A stretch of DNA of 64,000 nt from Neurospora crassa OR74A (Eukaryota; Ascomycota; Sordariomycetes; Sordariales; Sordariaceae): contig NC_026501.1 in assembly GCF_000182925.2 (NCBI RefSeq), positions 1,736,001 to 1,800,000 on the forward strand, written 5' to 3'. The notes beneath the pieces are model-generated. The model ran no database searches. It worked only from the letters and a program-made list of their open reading frames with translations, and was not told where the DNA came from. Position numbers and translations under genes: made by a program. Below are positions 37,113 through 49,535 of this stretch, piece by piece; positions within the stretch are counted from its first letter, which is position 1, and every line of letters begins with the position of its first letter.

Positions 37113-37781
37113 GAGTCTTCCAAAAGAGCGTAATGGTGAAGCAGGACAGCTACAGTCGTACGGAGGCTGTGCGAAAAGCTAGCATTACACAGCTTGCTGC
37201 TTGTGGTCACATCTCTTGCGACTGCTGGGCAAAGAGAATTTGATAATTGAGAGTAGGTGCTTTGTTGGTGTAATTATATGGAGATATTCTGAAGCACATA
37301 TTTCTGCACGTCTCTCTAATCTACTGCTTTCTTGCAACAGCTGCTCTAAGCAGGGCTTTATCATGTTCATTTTCTTTGTTGCGGAACGAAGGCGACGGGA
37401 TTTAATCAAAAAGTTCGATCGCAATCAGACGAATGATAATAATACACTACGTACCTGGGAATTAACGACACCAGCTCTCGAACGACTTGCAATGAGGACT
37501 ACCGCAAACGTTGCCCTGGTGACCGAGTGTTTATGGTCCATAGAAAGGGATAAAGCTGTTGCGTTGAACACTCCATGGTCCTAAAAGAACATGTTTGTTT
37601 TTTGTCTTTTGGTGGATATTCTGATAATACTATGGGGTGCATGATGAGATACATGCGAAGAATCAAGATCTGGAAGATTGAATCTGTCAATGGCAATACG
37701 TTGTCGTTTATGTGGGTGTCTGGTGTTGTTTTGTTATGTCTTTGTTGATGTTCAGTTTTGCCCCTATACATACATTCTATC

Positions 37782-37874
37782 GGTCTCCAACCGGGGTGGG
37801 GAAGGGGGTTCTGGGCAACAGCCCCAGGGGGGTCTTGCCCACTGCGCAACGCGGGGGTCCGAAAGCCGGAGACC
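37782..37874. other. GC-rich segment able to fold into a branched structure
   Basis: GGTCTCC at 37782-37788 is the exact reverse complement of GGAGACC at 37868-37874. Inside lie GGGCAA (37813-37818) with TTGCCC (37835-37840), a small GCG/CGC hairpin at 37844-37852, and competing pairings GGGTC/GACCC. The segment is much more GC-rich than its flanks. It could be a structured RNA, a terminator-like element or an inserted fragment; nothing here proves transcription. I do not recognise it as tRNA, 5S rRNA or a snoRNA. Confidence 0.35.
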
Positions 37875-38823
37875 CAGTTTCATACCTACTGTGTGGCTGT
37901 TGAAGAAAGGACGGACCTGGGATTGAATACGTAGTTCTACACTACAATTTTGAAATTTGTCAGTCCCTTTCCCTTCTTGTCTGCCGATTGACATCAAACT
38001 CTCCATCGCACTCACTGCCGTAGCGAGTGTTCCCATGCCGTCTGGCAAAAGACCAAACACGGTCGTCGTGAAGCACCATCACAAGTGGCAAGAAGGGTTA
38101 GTCGCACAAGCAATGGCTTGTCATTGGTGAGCAGGCCATGCCGACCCCCGAGCACGTCATCCGAGCTAAACCCAACATATGCAACATATTTTTTTTCACT
38201 CTCGACTGGATTGCCTTGTCTGACTCCGACGAATGCGGAGAGGACTCCGTTTTGGTTTTATGGAAACCGAGCATTTGTGCAGTTCGTCCCATCCGCCGTT
38301 AGGGCATTTCCGGGACCCGGAGGTTTAGTTGAGTTCAGGTAGAGGTAGCTGGTGTGTACTTACGTGATGCTGCTTCCTGCACCTTTTTGGAGAACTTCGA
38401 GAACCTTTAACAGAAACGACCGTTCACCAAATTTGTGTTAGTGATGACGGGACAAGTCGAACAAATAGGACACGCTTGCTATAATTAGGCATTGCTAAAG
38501 TCTTGCCATGGAGACGATTACAGGCGCCGCCACGATTTATCTCCGACTGGTGGGGTGAGGGGAGATATTCGAAAAACAGATGCGCTTTCACTTTGACTAT
38601 TGCATATGTACACTGATGATGACCTCTTACACGACGTTGATGTCCCTGTTAGGTATTTCCCCCACAATCGACCCTCGTTCGACAAATGATTTACACGTAT
38701 GTACACCAGATATATGTTTCACGACCATTCACTCACAGAGCCATAAAGCGACCGACACTATTGATAACTACTACGTTACGGTGGGTAAATCTACAGCCAG
38801 AGAGATTCTGTTCCTTGATCGTT

Positions 38824-38846
38824 GGGGGGGGGGGGGGGGGGGGGGG
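38824..38846 (+). repeat. Poly-G run of 23 bases
   Basis: An uninterrupted run of 23 G residues stands alone in intergenic DNA. Such a run can fold as a G-quadruplex and is prone to length change and to sequencing error, so its exact length should be doubted. Confidence 0.9.
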
Positions 38847-39095
38847 CAGACCTGAAATCTTGTCCCGCTGCATCCATGTGTTGATTTGTAACGCGCTGAC
38901 TCCGGCTTCTCGGAGGCCCTCCGTCTGGGAATACGCTGGTCGGTGACGGTCATCCCTCTCGGGTTCACGGCCGAAAAGGTGTTTGTCTGAGGGATTGCAT
39001 GTTCGAGGGACTAAATCCAGATCCGGACTATCTCTTTCTCCTCCTGAATCGCCGATTCCATCCGTTCCACGTTAACATCTGGACGGGATGTACTT

Positions 39096-39103
39096 GTATA
39101 TAC
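39096..39103 (+). promoter_or_regulatory. Possible TATA element of ATP sulfurylase gene
   Basis: GTATATAC lies about 300 bases before the ATP sulfurylase ATG, followed by CT-rich leader sequence. I looked by eye for the CYS3 site (ATG, four bases, CAT) in the 900 bases upstream and found none. Weak evidence. Confidence 0.3.
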
Positions 39104-39290
39104 CCATCTTTTTGTCCACCCACCCCGGTCTCCGCTACCTTTCCTAGCGGCACCGGTCTCTGACTTACATATCATAAGACGGAACGACAATCCACTTTGG
39201 ATCGTCAGTCCCCCAAGAGTCTATCCATCTTTCCTTTCTCTTTCCTCTTTTCCTCATTCCCAGCCCACCATCCTCTCCTCCTTCTCGTGA

Positions 39291-41780
<2,490 letters not shown>

Positions 41781-43702
41781 ACGGACTCTTCAGCAGTTGC
41801 ATGGCTTTGAGTATGCCAAAAGACCATCAAGTGCTGACTGGTCAATGTGGCAACGGAATGATGAAACAAAAACAGGAAAGCTAAAATGGGGTAAAATCAA
41901 GACAAGGTGCGAAAAAAGGACACTCCAGGAATGAGGAACTGCTGGTTTCTAGCCCTAAAACGCCCTGCAGTATTGCGGCGTTGATGGGTGAAAGGGATGG
42001 ATATGGAGATGACTCCAAGCGATTTGATGATCAAATAATCCAAGGTAGAACAGAACAAAATTGGGCTTCAAAGCCTTTTCTCTTTCTCGCGCACATCATC
42101 TTCCAGCATCTTCTTCGCGCGCCAGTCAGGTTTGCATTTGTGCAAGCTTTTACCTTTGCGAATCGATCCGTGTCAGGGACAGTGCAGCAAGCGAGCTACC
42201 TCGTGTCGTATTGATTTGACGGTCGTACGCATTTTTGCTGTTGATGGTGTGCCAAAGTGATTACGAGCCTGGCAAGAAAAGGGGGGGAGGACCCTTTAGT
42301 CTGGTTGGCGGCTGAATGTGCCAACCCCTCTCTACCATTCCGGTGGACTGGTGGCTTAAACATGGCAAGGCGCTTAGCATGCGGCAGACGCTGCATCCAG
42401 CGGGTACCGGCTTCAAGCCCGGTGTCGATGATTCCAAGAAACCTCCACTGATGGCACTGATGCCCGACCAGCTTTCGTGTTGTAATAAAATCTCGTTAGG
42501 ATGTTGACTGTGCTTGCAAGGCTCGTGGAACCCTCCATACGTTGGTTGTTCATCTGGACGACAGTAGGCCGTATACCAAGGAGACATCATATATGGGATG
42601 GAAAGAAGAGCAGGGGAAACGCTCGGTCGTTGGAACACCCAACAACCTGAATTGTGGGATGAACGGCATTCTTGGTGGGTCATGCCCCGTGCTGCTGCTG
42701 GACCCTGTGGTGATTTGAGGTTGGACCTGGAAAACATGGAACCATTCGGCGTCGAGTTTTCGTTTTTTGGTTTATCTGGGAAGACTATGGTAGGTCCAAA
42801 GACCTTGGGCAGCCATCCCATGGCAATGGCGCATCACACAGTGAAAACAAGACGCTTGCTTAGAACCTTTTCTGGCATGTAGCCACGTAATAGCAACAGG
42901 CTCTTCCTAAACGAGCAGCTGGAGAGCAGAGAAATCCGACAATCAACACCACTTCGAGCCTATCCCCGGCGCTGCCCCTCCCCCAGAATCTACCTACCAA
43001 ACCACACAGTGTGCAAACGACGGGAACTGGGGTCGACGACGTCGTCACATCAGTTTCCATCCCGGCAAGCCCAGGTATATCGCCAGCCCAGGCAGGGGCG
43101 CTGCTCAGATTTCTTGGATACCTCCAGAACTTCAGTGAAAGTAAGCACAATCAAAGAAGCCCGAGCTTTGAACATTTGAGCGATCCAACTACATTCAACC
43201 TACTACCGCCTGCAAGCCCGTCAGCTTTACTCGCACGCATTCCACTGCAAGCCTTTGCCGCCTAATGACACACTCCTTACAATCATAGCAATATCTGATC
43301 CAGCTAGAGCAGCCAAACCGCCATCCTACCTTGACCCGACCCGCAGTCACCATCGTCTGCTCCCCGACCAAAACACACTGTGACAGCGTCTTCTCGCCTA
43401 CCGCCCGCGCATCAGGTCTCCCAGTCACCGCGTTGCGCTGTCCTGTCTTTGGTTTTGTGCTGTTGCGTATTACACCGCGTCCTTCGTCAGACCCGACAGA
43501 GGAATACGGAGCGCACTGCAACACCGCCCTCGACCTTTGTGGTTCGAGGCCAACGCCCACCAGGACCCCCCGACATTCGCCTGTCTGCGCGGCCACCCTC
43601 TCAAACAGCCCACCCACCCAACCGTTATTTGCTGCCGGAAGCTACAGCAGCTGCGTCCCGTCACTATTAGGGCGGGTTGCTTAAACCCTGCTATGCTTCA
43701 CC
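41781..43702. other. Intergenic region upstream of the Arg-Asp repeat gene
   Basis: It holds the 3' flank of ATP sulfurylase and a pyrimidine-rich promoter and leader of the next gene. Short frames are open on both strands, none convincing. Confidence 0.55.
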
Positions 43703-46700
43703 ATGCCGTCTTCTAAAGATCAGGATGTCGACTTCGACAACAACAGCCGCGTTCGTGAGGATCGACTACCACACCGATCCAGAAGTGATCTTCGGAGAGA
43801 CAAGGACCGTGACCGAGATCGAGACCGCGACCGCGACCGCGACCGCGAAAGAGAACGGGACCGTGATCGAACCATCACTGACCGGAACAGAGAACGCAAG
43901 AAGGAGAACAAGGATAAGGACAGGGAGAGGGATAGGGACAGAGACAGAGACAGAGACAGAGAGAGGGACAGAGACAAGGACAGGGAGAGAGACAGGGACC
44001 GAGACCGAGACAGGGAACGGGACAAAGATCGCGACTACGACAGGGAACCGTCCCTCCTTCGAGAAAAGCGGTCATCCAGGACTCCTAGGTTGTTGAAAAC
44101 CACAGACAGCGATACCAATTCCCGTTCATCCCGCCAGTCAGTATCCTATCGCCGCCATCGGCCAAAAGATATGGACAGAGAAGAGTCCTCGATCCTGTCA
44201 GGGGCCACGAGCTCCATGACCGATATAGTTCCGGAGCTTGCCCGGAGCATTGACCGGCCAAACATACCGTATCCTACCTTCAGCAAAGTCCACAGCAAAG
44301 ACCTCATATACAGCAAAGAGGATATCTCTTCTACCCGTACGGATCCGCTCACTCCTGATGGCACCGACCTCGGCAACAGCGATAAGAGGCGGTCAAAGTC
44401 CGTGGACTCTCGTTCGGCACCACGGAAGTCTTCCTCCCTTCGGAAGGAATCACGAAAGGAAAAGGAGGATCGGCCGCCCAGCCCACCGGAAACAGACCTT
44501 TCGGACTCTAGAAGGAGGAGATCCGGAACTCCAGTGTCTTTGAAGGAAGGTGACCAAACTCCAGAACGATCGGATTCCAAGAGTTCAAATCGGATGTCGA
44601 GATCACGATCTGACGCAAGATCAAAGCTCTCCAAAGTTTCCAGTGTGTCCAGCGAAGCTACAGAGACACAGTCCCAGACGTTTACTTCCCAATCCAGGCA
44701 CTCACCCGAAACCACCCCGACAGAGAACACCGATGCTTCAACAGACCTATCGACAGTCAAGGGGTCTACGATGGAGTCAATGGCGGACACGGTTCAAATC
44801 AGACGACCACCGCCGATCGAGGTCGATTCGTCACCCGAGTCCGCACCAGACTCGTCACCAAAGACGCCCACGCAAACGCCACAGTTCCCGCCTCCCGCTG
44901 TATCCCAGGAACAGAAGCAGGCGCGGTTTGACGCTCCCTCTGACTTCACTGCTGCCTCCGAGGCTGTGACAGACACGACCGCTCAGCGAGCACCACCACC
45001 GCCGCCACCACCACCACCTCCTCCTCCTCCTCTTAGTATTAATCTTCAGGAAGCAACCCGGGTTGACTACCTCCTGCAGAACGGAGGCTTGCCGCAAACT
45101 GTTCCAAAGACGTTCCTTGCCGTGTTGCCGCGCCAAAATGGCAACAGGCCATCGAACCCGCCTCTGCAGGGTGCTGAGACACTATTTGCACCCTTTTTCA
45201 ACCTGTTGAACCAATACAAGACTGTACTACAAAATCATGGGTCTATTGCGGTTGCCACTGGTCATCGGACCGTAGCCCGCCGTCTTTTAGATCGACTGGA
45301 AAACGTCTTCTCCCGCGATCTTTGCCCCGATGGCTGCCCGTGCATTATTTGCCAGCACTCGGACGAGACACATAGAGGTCTAGGCTGGGGAGAAGTGCTC
45401 GAGAGGGTCAGCGGCCGGGTTGATCTGCCGCAGTGGCCGCCTTTTGATCTCGCGTCACTGGGAAGCAAGGCCCAAGAGGATCTGGCAGAACTTCCTCCGA
45501 GACCGACGTCTCCTATCAACATGGATCCTGACATTGCCGAAGAGTTTAGGGAACATTATCTGCGTCAAACGAAGCGCGTCAGGGCAGCCGTTGACAGGTG
45601 GATGCAAACATGCGAGAAAGCCCCTGCCCCGTTGCCCCAAGAGGTAGACGACGAGACGCTAACCTTTGCCATCCTCACTAACCTGAACCCCGATGACCGG
45701 CCCTTTTTCAATGCTCTGCTATCAGGGTCGCGGGATCTCCACCCAGCCACAAGGGCACCGACTCCTTCCCCTTTACGCAAGCCTCGAAATGATTTTGTGG
45801 TCAAGACGGGTCTATCTCTGCAGAGATTGTACCGCCTATCGCAGGCCCCGCGCGATGCCGAGACAGCCATGTATCTTGTCAAGAACCCTGGCATGCATGA
45901 TCTTCTCTACACTATCTCTGACATCAACAATTCCGAGTGGGAAATCCTGATATCAGGTCGCTTTGACGGATTTCTCTGGTCGGGAGCAGATGATGATGGA
46001 TACGAACGAGACACTCCCTTCTCCCGGGGACCGACCCCAGCCACCGGGATGGGAGAGAGGGGATTTACATCTCCTCGTATACTGAGCCCAGGTATCCGCA
46101 ACTCAAGAACCAACACTCCCTACAGCCCCGGTATGGGAGGCGGTCCTATGTCCTCCACTCCTTTTTCCCGCGGCCCAACACCCGCCTCATTCGTCAGCGG
46201 GACAACGAACAACTCATCTTATCCCTCTCGAGGAGCAGTGAGCCACGACGAGGAAACAGAGATTCAGGTCGTGGGCGAGCTGGAGCGTGAAATTTTCAAC
46301 GGCATGGAAGCGCTCGAAGATGCATTTGAGAAGCTTCACGAGCAAGCCATGGGAGTCAGGGATGCGTTGAGGAGAAGGGGTGCAGCGCTGGCCATGAGCC
46401 TGCAGCAGAAGAGGGGACTTGGGTACAGAGGGATTGACGTGTTGCCTTTGAGCGGGAGCAGTGGAGCTTATGACCGGCCTGCTTGGGCCGACGAGGAGAG
46501 GATGATGGACGGACTGAGTGCCGGTGGCGAAAGATACGGCGCTGGCGGGCCCGGTCAAGGCGGTTATTATGATGATACCCAGAGCGAGTGGGGGTTGCAG
46601 GATGATATCAGCGAACTAGCACCGGATGATTCGGCTAGCCAGATCAGCAGCAACCGGATGCGAAGGCCGAAAAGGAGACGGGAGAGGGCAACGCCGGCGC

Positions 46701-46726
46701 CAATTGAGGAGGAAGACGAGGCATGA
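43703..46726 (+). CDS. Arg-Asp/Arg-Glu repeat protein of unknown function, 1,007 aa
   Basis: A single uninterrupted exon. Residues about 30-115 alternate Arg with Asp or Glu, a charged repeat like that of U1-70K and NELF-E, which suggests a nuclear RNA-associated role by analogy only. A Ser-rich acidic and basic middle follows, then a Pro run of 16 (near residue 435) just before an ordered region (LQEATRVDYLLQNGGLPQTV to LIFHNL-type helical sequence). That region holds a compact Cys cluster CPDGCPCIIC and a block SLQRLYRLSQAPRDAETAMYLVKNPG. A later helical segment (EREIFNGMEALEDAFEKLHEQAMGVRDALR) looks coiled coil, and the C-terminus has KRRRERATP, a likely nuclear signal. I do not recognise the family; the Cys cluster could bind zinc. 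The ATG context (CACCATGCC) is good. The flanking region has no competing upstream frame. Confidence 0.85.
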   Translation: MPSSKDQDVDFDNNSRVREDRLPHRSRSDLRRDKDRDRDRDRDRDRDRERERDRDRTITDRNRERKKENKDKDRERDRDRDRDRDRERDRDKDRERDRDRDRDRERDKDRDYDREPSLLREKRSSRTPRLLKTTDSDTNSRSSRQSVSYRRHRPKDMDREESSILSGATSSMTDIVPELARSIDRPNIPYPTFSKVHSKDLIYSKEDISSTRTDPLTPDGTDLGNSDKRRSKSVDSRSAPRKSSSLRKESRKEKEDRPPSPPETDLSDSRRRRSGTPVSLKEGDQTPERSDSKSSNRMSRSRSDARSKLSKVSSVSSEATETQSQTFTSQSRHSPETTPTENTDASTDLSTVKGSTMESMADTVQIRRPPPIEVDSSPESAPDSSPKTPTQTPQFPPPAVSQEQKQARFDAPSDFTAASEAVTDTTAQRAPPPPPPPPPPPPPLSINLQEATRVDYLLQNGGLPQTVPKTFLAVLPRQNGNRPSNPPLQGAETLFAPFFNLLNQYKTVLQNHGSIAVATGHRTVARRLLDRLENVFSRDLCPDGCPCIICQHSDETHRGLGWGEVLERVSGRVDLPQWPPFDLASLGSKAQEDLAELPPRPTSPINMDPDIAEEFREHYLRQTKRVRAAVDRWMQTCEKAPAPLPQEVDDETLTFAILTNLNPDDRPFFNALLSGSRDLHPATRAPTPSPLRKPRNDFVVKTGLSLQRLYRLSQAPRDAETAMYLVKNPGMHDLLYTISDINNSEWEILISGRFDGFLWSGADDDGYERDTPFSRGPTPATGMGERGFTSPRILSPGIRNSRTNTPYSPGMGGGPMSSTPFSRGPTPASFVSGTTNNSSYPSRGAVSHDEETEIQVVGELEREIFNGMEALEDAFEKLHEQAMGVRDALRRRGAALAMSLQQKRGLGYRGIDVLPLSGSSGAYDRPAWADEERMMDGLSAGGERYGAGGPGQGGYYDDTQSEWGLQDDISELAPDDSASQISSNRMRRPKRRRERATPAPIEEEDEA
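43800..44050 (+). repeat. GACCGN-type hexamer low-complexity tract
   Basis: Imperfect GACCGC, GACAGA, GAGAGG and similar hexamers encode the Arg-Asp/Arg-Glu run. The tract is purine-rich on the plus strand in its second half. All three plus frames and one minus frame stay open over much of it, which is typical of hexamer-based repeats and is not evidence of extra genes. Confidence 0.85.
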
Positions 46727-47444
46727 GTGATTTCATAGTTTTTATTTGGGTTCACACGAGGCGGAGTAATGGATTGTTTTATGGAGAACGGAATAATAAC
46801 ATCGCATGATCTTCTTCTTCCTTTTATTCTTCTTCCCTTTTTTTTTTCTCTTTCTTTCTTTTCTTCTTTTTTTTCCCTCCCTCCCCAACGGCAATGGAAC
46901 GGAATGACATGACCCAGCATGAGGACCGTTTTCTTTTCGACTTTGAAAGCAGTCGCCGAGCAAGGGGACGAGTAGGAAATTGATGGTATGTCTGATGGAA
47001 AGTAACTGAGGCCGAGTGAAGTTGTTGGTTGTCAAACCCGTAATGGGATTGCTTGGGGTTGTCTTCGTATTGATCTCACTTTATGCGGTTCATCACAATC
47101 TGTTCTTTGTGTATACGGAGGACCATCAACGTATACCCATTTGCACTTTTCAAGGATTGAATGCTAAAGCATAATGAAACTTACCATTGGCCCTGTCATG
47201 GCTGCTTCAAGCATGATATCTGGTCCCAACGTCTTTAGCTCGGAGGACCGCTGCTGTCTTGTTCATGTAAGCCGCCCGCTAGATTTTGGTGCCCGTTGGA
47301 CTTTAGAAGCTTAATGTACATTTTGGTTTTCTCTAGACCGTTGTGTAATCGTACAACTGTAGGCTGTCCCTACTCATCACTACACAGTAACCGACACCGA
47401 ACGCCTCTCACAATATGAAACTCTCCAGGGTATGTCTTCTCTAA
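46727..47444. other. Convergent intergenic region with long pyrimidine tract
   Basis: It lies between the Arg-Asp repeat gene and the mL45-like gene. A C/T tract with few purines covers about 46811-46888. I see no gene. Confidence 0.6.
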
Positions 47445-48506
47445 CTAGCTCGACCCGGCACCCGCCTCAGCCAGCAGCTTGACCGTCTCCTGCTCCCGCT
47501 CCCACTTCTCTGGCGTCATGGGCTGAACGGTAGAGATAATTTTCCACGCATTTTGCGTTGCCCACGTCTCGTTGCTGATCATGGTTCCGATCACCACGTT
47601 CTCGACCAGATCCAGCTCCTTCTCACTACCGGGCACGACCCTACCCCTCTCGTGCTCGACCACGCGCTGACGGCTGGCAATGGACACGGTGACCTGCCAC
47701 AACAGCTTATCCTTGGTTCCCTGCAGAGGGAAGATCTTGTGGGAGACGATGCGCGGCTCCTTGTTGTAGCGCACTAGCTCCCATGTGCAGGTGCGGCCCT
47801 TGGGCCTCTGCTCGATGTTAACCGCCAACGGCACGTACAAGTACGAGTCGACAATCTTCTCTAGCATTTCCGCGTCGCCCGAGGCGATGGCCTCGTTCAT
47901 CTGTCGGTGCAGGGCCTTGGTCTGTGCGATCAAAGGCGCCTTCTTGAGCGAAAGTAGCGGCTTCTGTCTCCAGCCAGGCATGGACGAGAACCGATATTGT
48001 CTGGCCAGTAAAAAGTCCAACGACTTGACACGGATGATGCCCCAGAGGTAGGACATGAGCGGCTTGAACTGTTTCGGGAAGCGTGACAAGGGAGGAATGA
48101 CAAAGGTTTCTAATTCATGGGTTTATCCATCACCTCCGCGTGGGAGATGACGTGTGGCATTCGTTAGTTTCCTGCATTACTTTGGTCTTTCTGCCTGTTG
48201 TTGTATGGGGACGCATCAGGATCTTGAATGGAGGAAATAAATACCTGGGAGAACAAAGGTGGGCGCCTTGGAAGGGTCCAGCTTAGCCCTCTCTAAACTC
48301 GGCGCCGGTTGCTTGCCGGTTTGCCTCACGGCATTGCCGGTATGCTTGCGAATAGCCGCTTGAGTTCTTCTGTTGGCGGCTGCCCTGTTCTCTGAAGTAG
48401 AGAAGAGAGCCCGACCCACGGCCATGACTGGCGAGGTTGTCGTCGTCGTCGTCGCCAGCGAGCCTGGCAAGCGGGCGCGCAAGCCCAGCTTTGTTACCGC
48501 CAGCAT
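47445..48506 (-). CDS. Mitochondrial large ribosomal subunit mL45/Mba1-like protein, 308 aa
   Basis: Exons 48506-48245 and 48109-47445, separated by a 135-nt intron with a GTATTT donor, give 308 residues. The N-terminus is Arg/Thr/Ala-rich without acidic residues for its first 38 positions (MLAVTKLGLRARLPG), as in a mitochondrial targeting sequence. The second exon is a Tim44-like domain: HRQMNEAIASGDAEMLEKIV then a beta-rich part (GRTCTWELVRY, LWQVTVSIASRQRVVEHERG) and DLVENVVIGTMISNETW. This fits mL45/Mba1, which docks the mitoribosome at the inner membrane for insertion of newly made proteins. The start Met is the only one that gives a targeting sequence. The family call is good; whether it stays on the ribosome as in mammals or acts as a loose receptor as in yeast is not visible. 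Confidence 0.82.
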
Positions 48507-49535
48507 CGCGAAAGCTATTTGTTTCCCTCACAGCCGACCTTGGCTCGTCGCAACCCTGTCCTTCGGTATGGTTCGAGGTATGGTGTATGTATACCCACGC
48601 AACAACTAACTTTCCGTGTGCCGTCAAGCCGTAGAATATGCTTTGCGCTGGGGGCCGCTGCTGTCGTTCGTCTGTAACGGGGTGTACCAGTGGTCAGTTC
48701 CGGCCGGTCGGTGATGGGGGGGTGGGCGGCGGCTCGGAGGACGGCCGGGAGGAGCGGAGCTCGAAGCTGGACTCAGAGAACGAGTTGAGCTTCGGATTCC
48801 CTGGCTGTTCGGCAGCTTGTTACGCGCGACGGACCTGGCAAGCGCTGGGAAAATGGAAACCACCAACAAAACGTACCTACAGCCTCCACAACTCACGGCG
48901 GTCGAGGTACCTATAGACGTGCCGTGCGGACGGGGTCGAACGGGGTCGGGGCCGCTCAAAATTTCCCACGACGGATCTCGGTTCGACGGGCCGTTATTGG
49001 AGAATTGAGACACTGGCCCCCCCTCCCCTCCCCCCCTTCCCCAAAAAAGCGTTGCACGCCCGCTGCCCGCTGCGAACCGTCCACCACCCCGCCCTGCCGC
49101 TCTCCAAGAAGTTCTTCAATTGCGCTGACCAATGGTTGTCCCTCATCTAATCGGCGGCCTCCGCCAGGGAGACCCCAGCACGACACCGTTGAAAGGGTCT
49201 AGGCCTGAAGGGTTGCGGACGGAAGAGCTGCCATGAGGAGGAGGAGCTGCTAATTGCCATGCTTACGTCGATTAATGACCTCAGGGATCGCCCGCTTCCC
49301 GTCGTGGTGTACACTGTGAAAGCCACTTAGTTTGTATCCTGTTCGGCTTCGACACAGTTCCGCACGACAGTTACTTTGCGTGAGTTAAACAAATCGAGTG
49401 TCCCGCCGAACCAACAGACCAGGTTTTCGACTCCTATTCCAAGCCGTTTGCGCGCCAGTCCTCGAACCCCCGAGTCCCGAAAAGCAGACAGCCCAGGTCC
49501 TTAGTTTCGCTGTATGGGCAGTCGAGAATATCTTC
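48507..49535. other. Divergent promoter region
   Basis: It lies between the mL45-like gene (minus) and the Eos1-like gene (plus). It includes ACGTACCTAC and GAGGTACCTATAG elements near 48870-48915 and a C-rich run near 49020-49040. The Eos1 frame is open upstream of its first ATG back to 49398, but without an earlier ATG. I see no gene. Confidence 0.55.

Noticed and set aside
42385-42440. tRNA-like GC hairpin with CTTCAAGCCC
   Set aside because: It lacks the B-box consensus GGTTCRANYCC and a matching acceptor stem, so I do not call a tRNA.
43720-44025. Minus-strand Ser-Arg/Ser-Leu frame over the Arg-Asp repeat
   Set aside because: It looks like an SR protein but is the complement of a hexamer repeat; no extension into ordered sequence.
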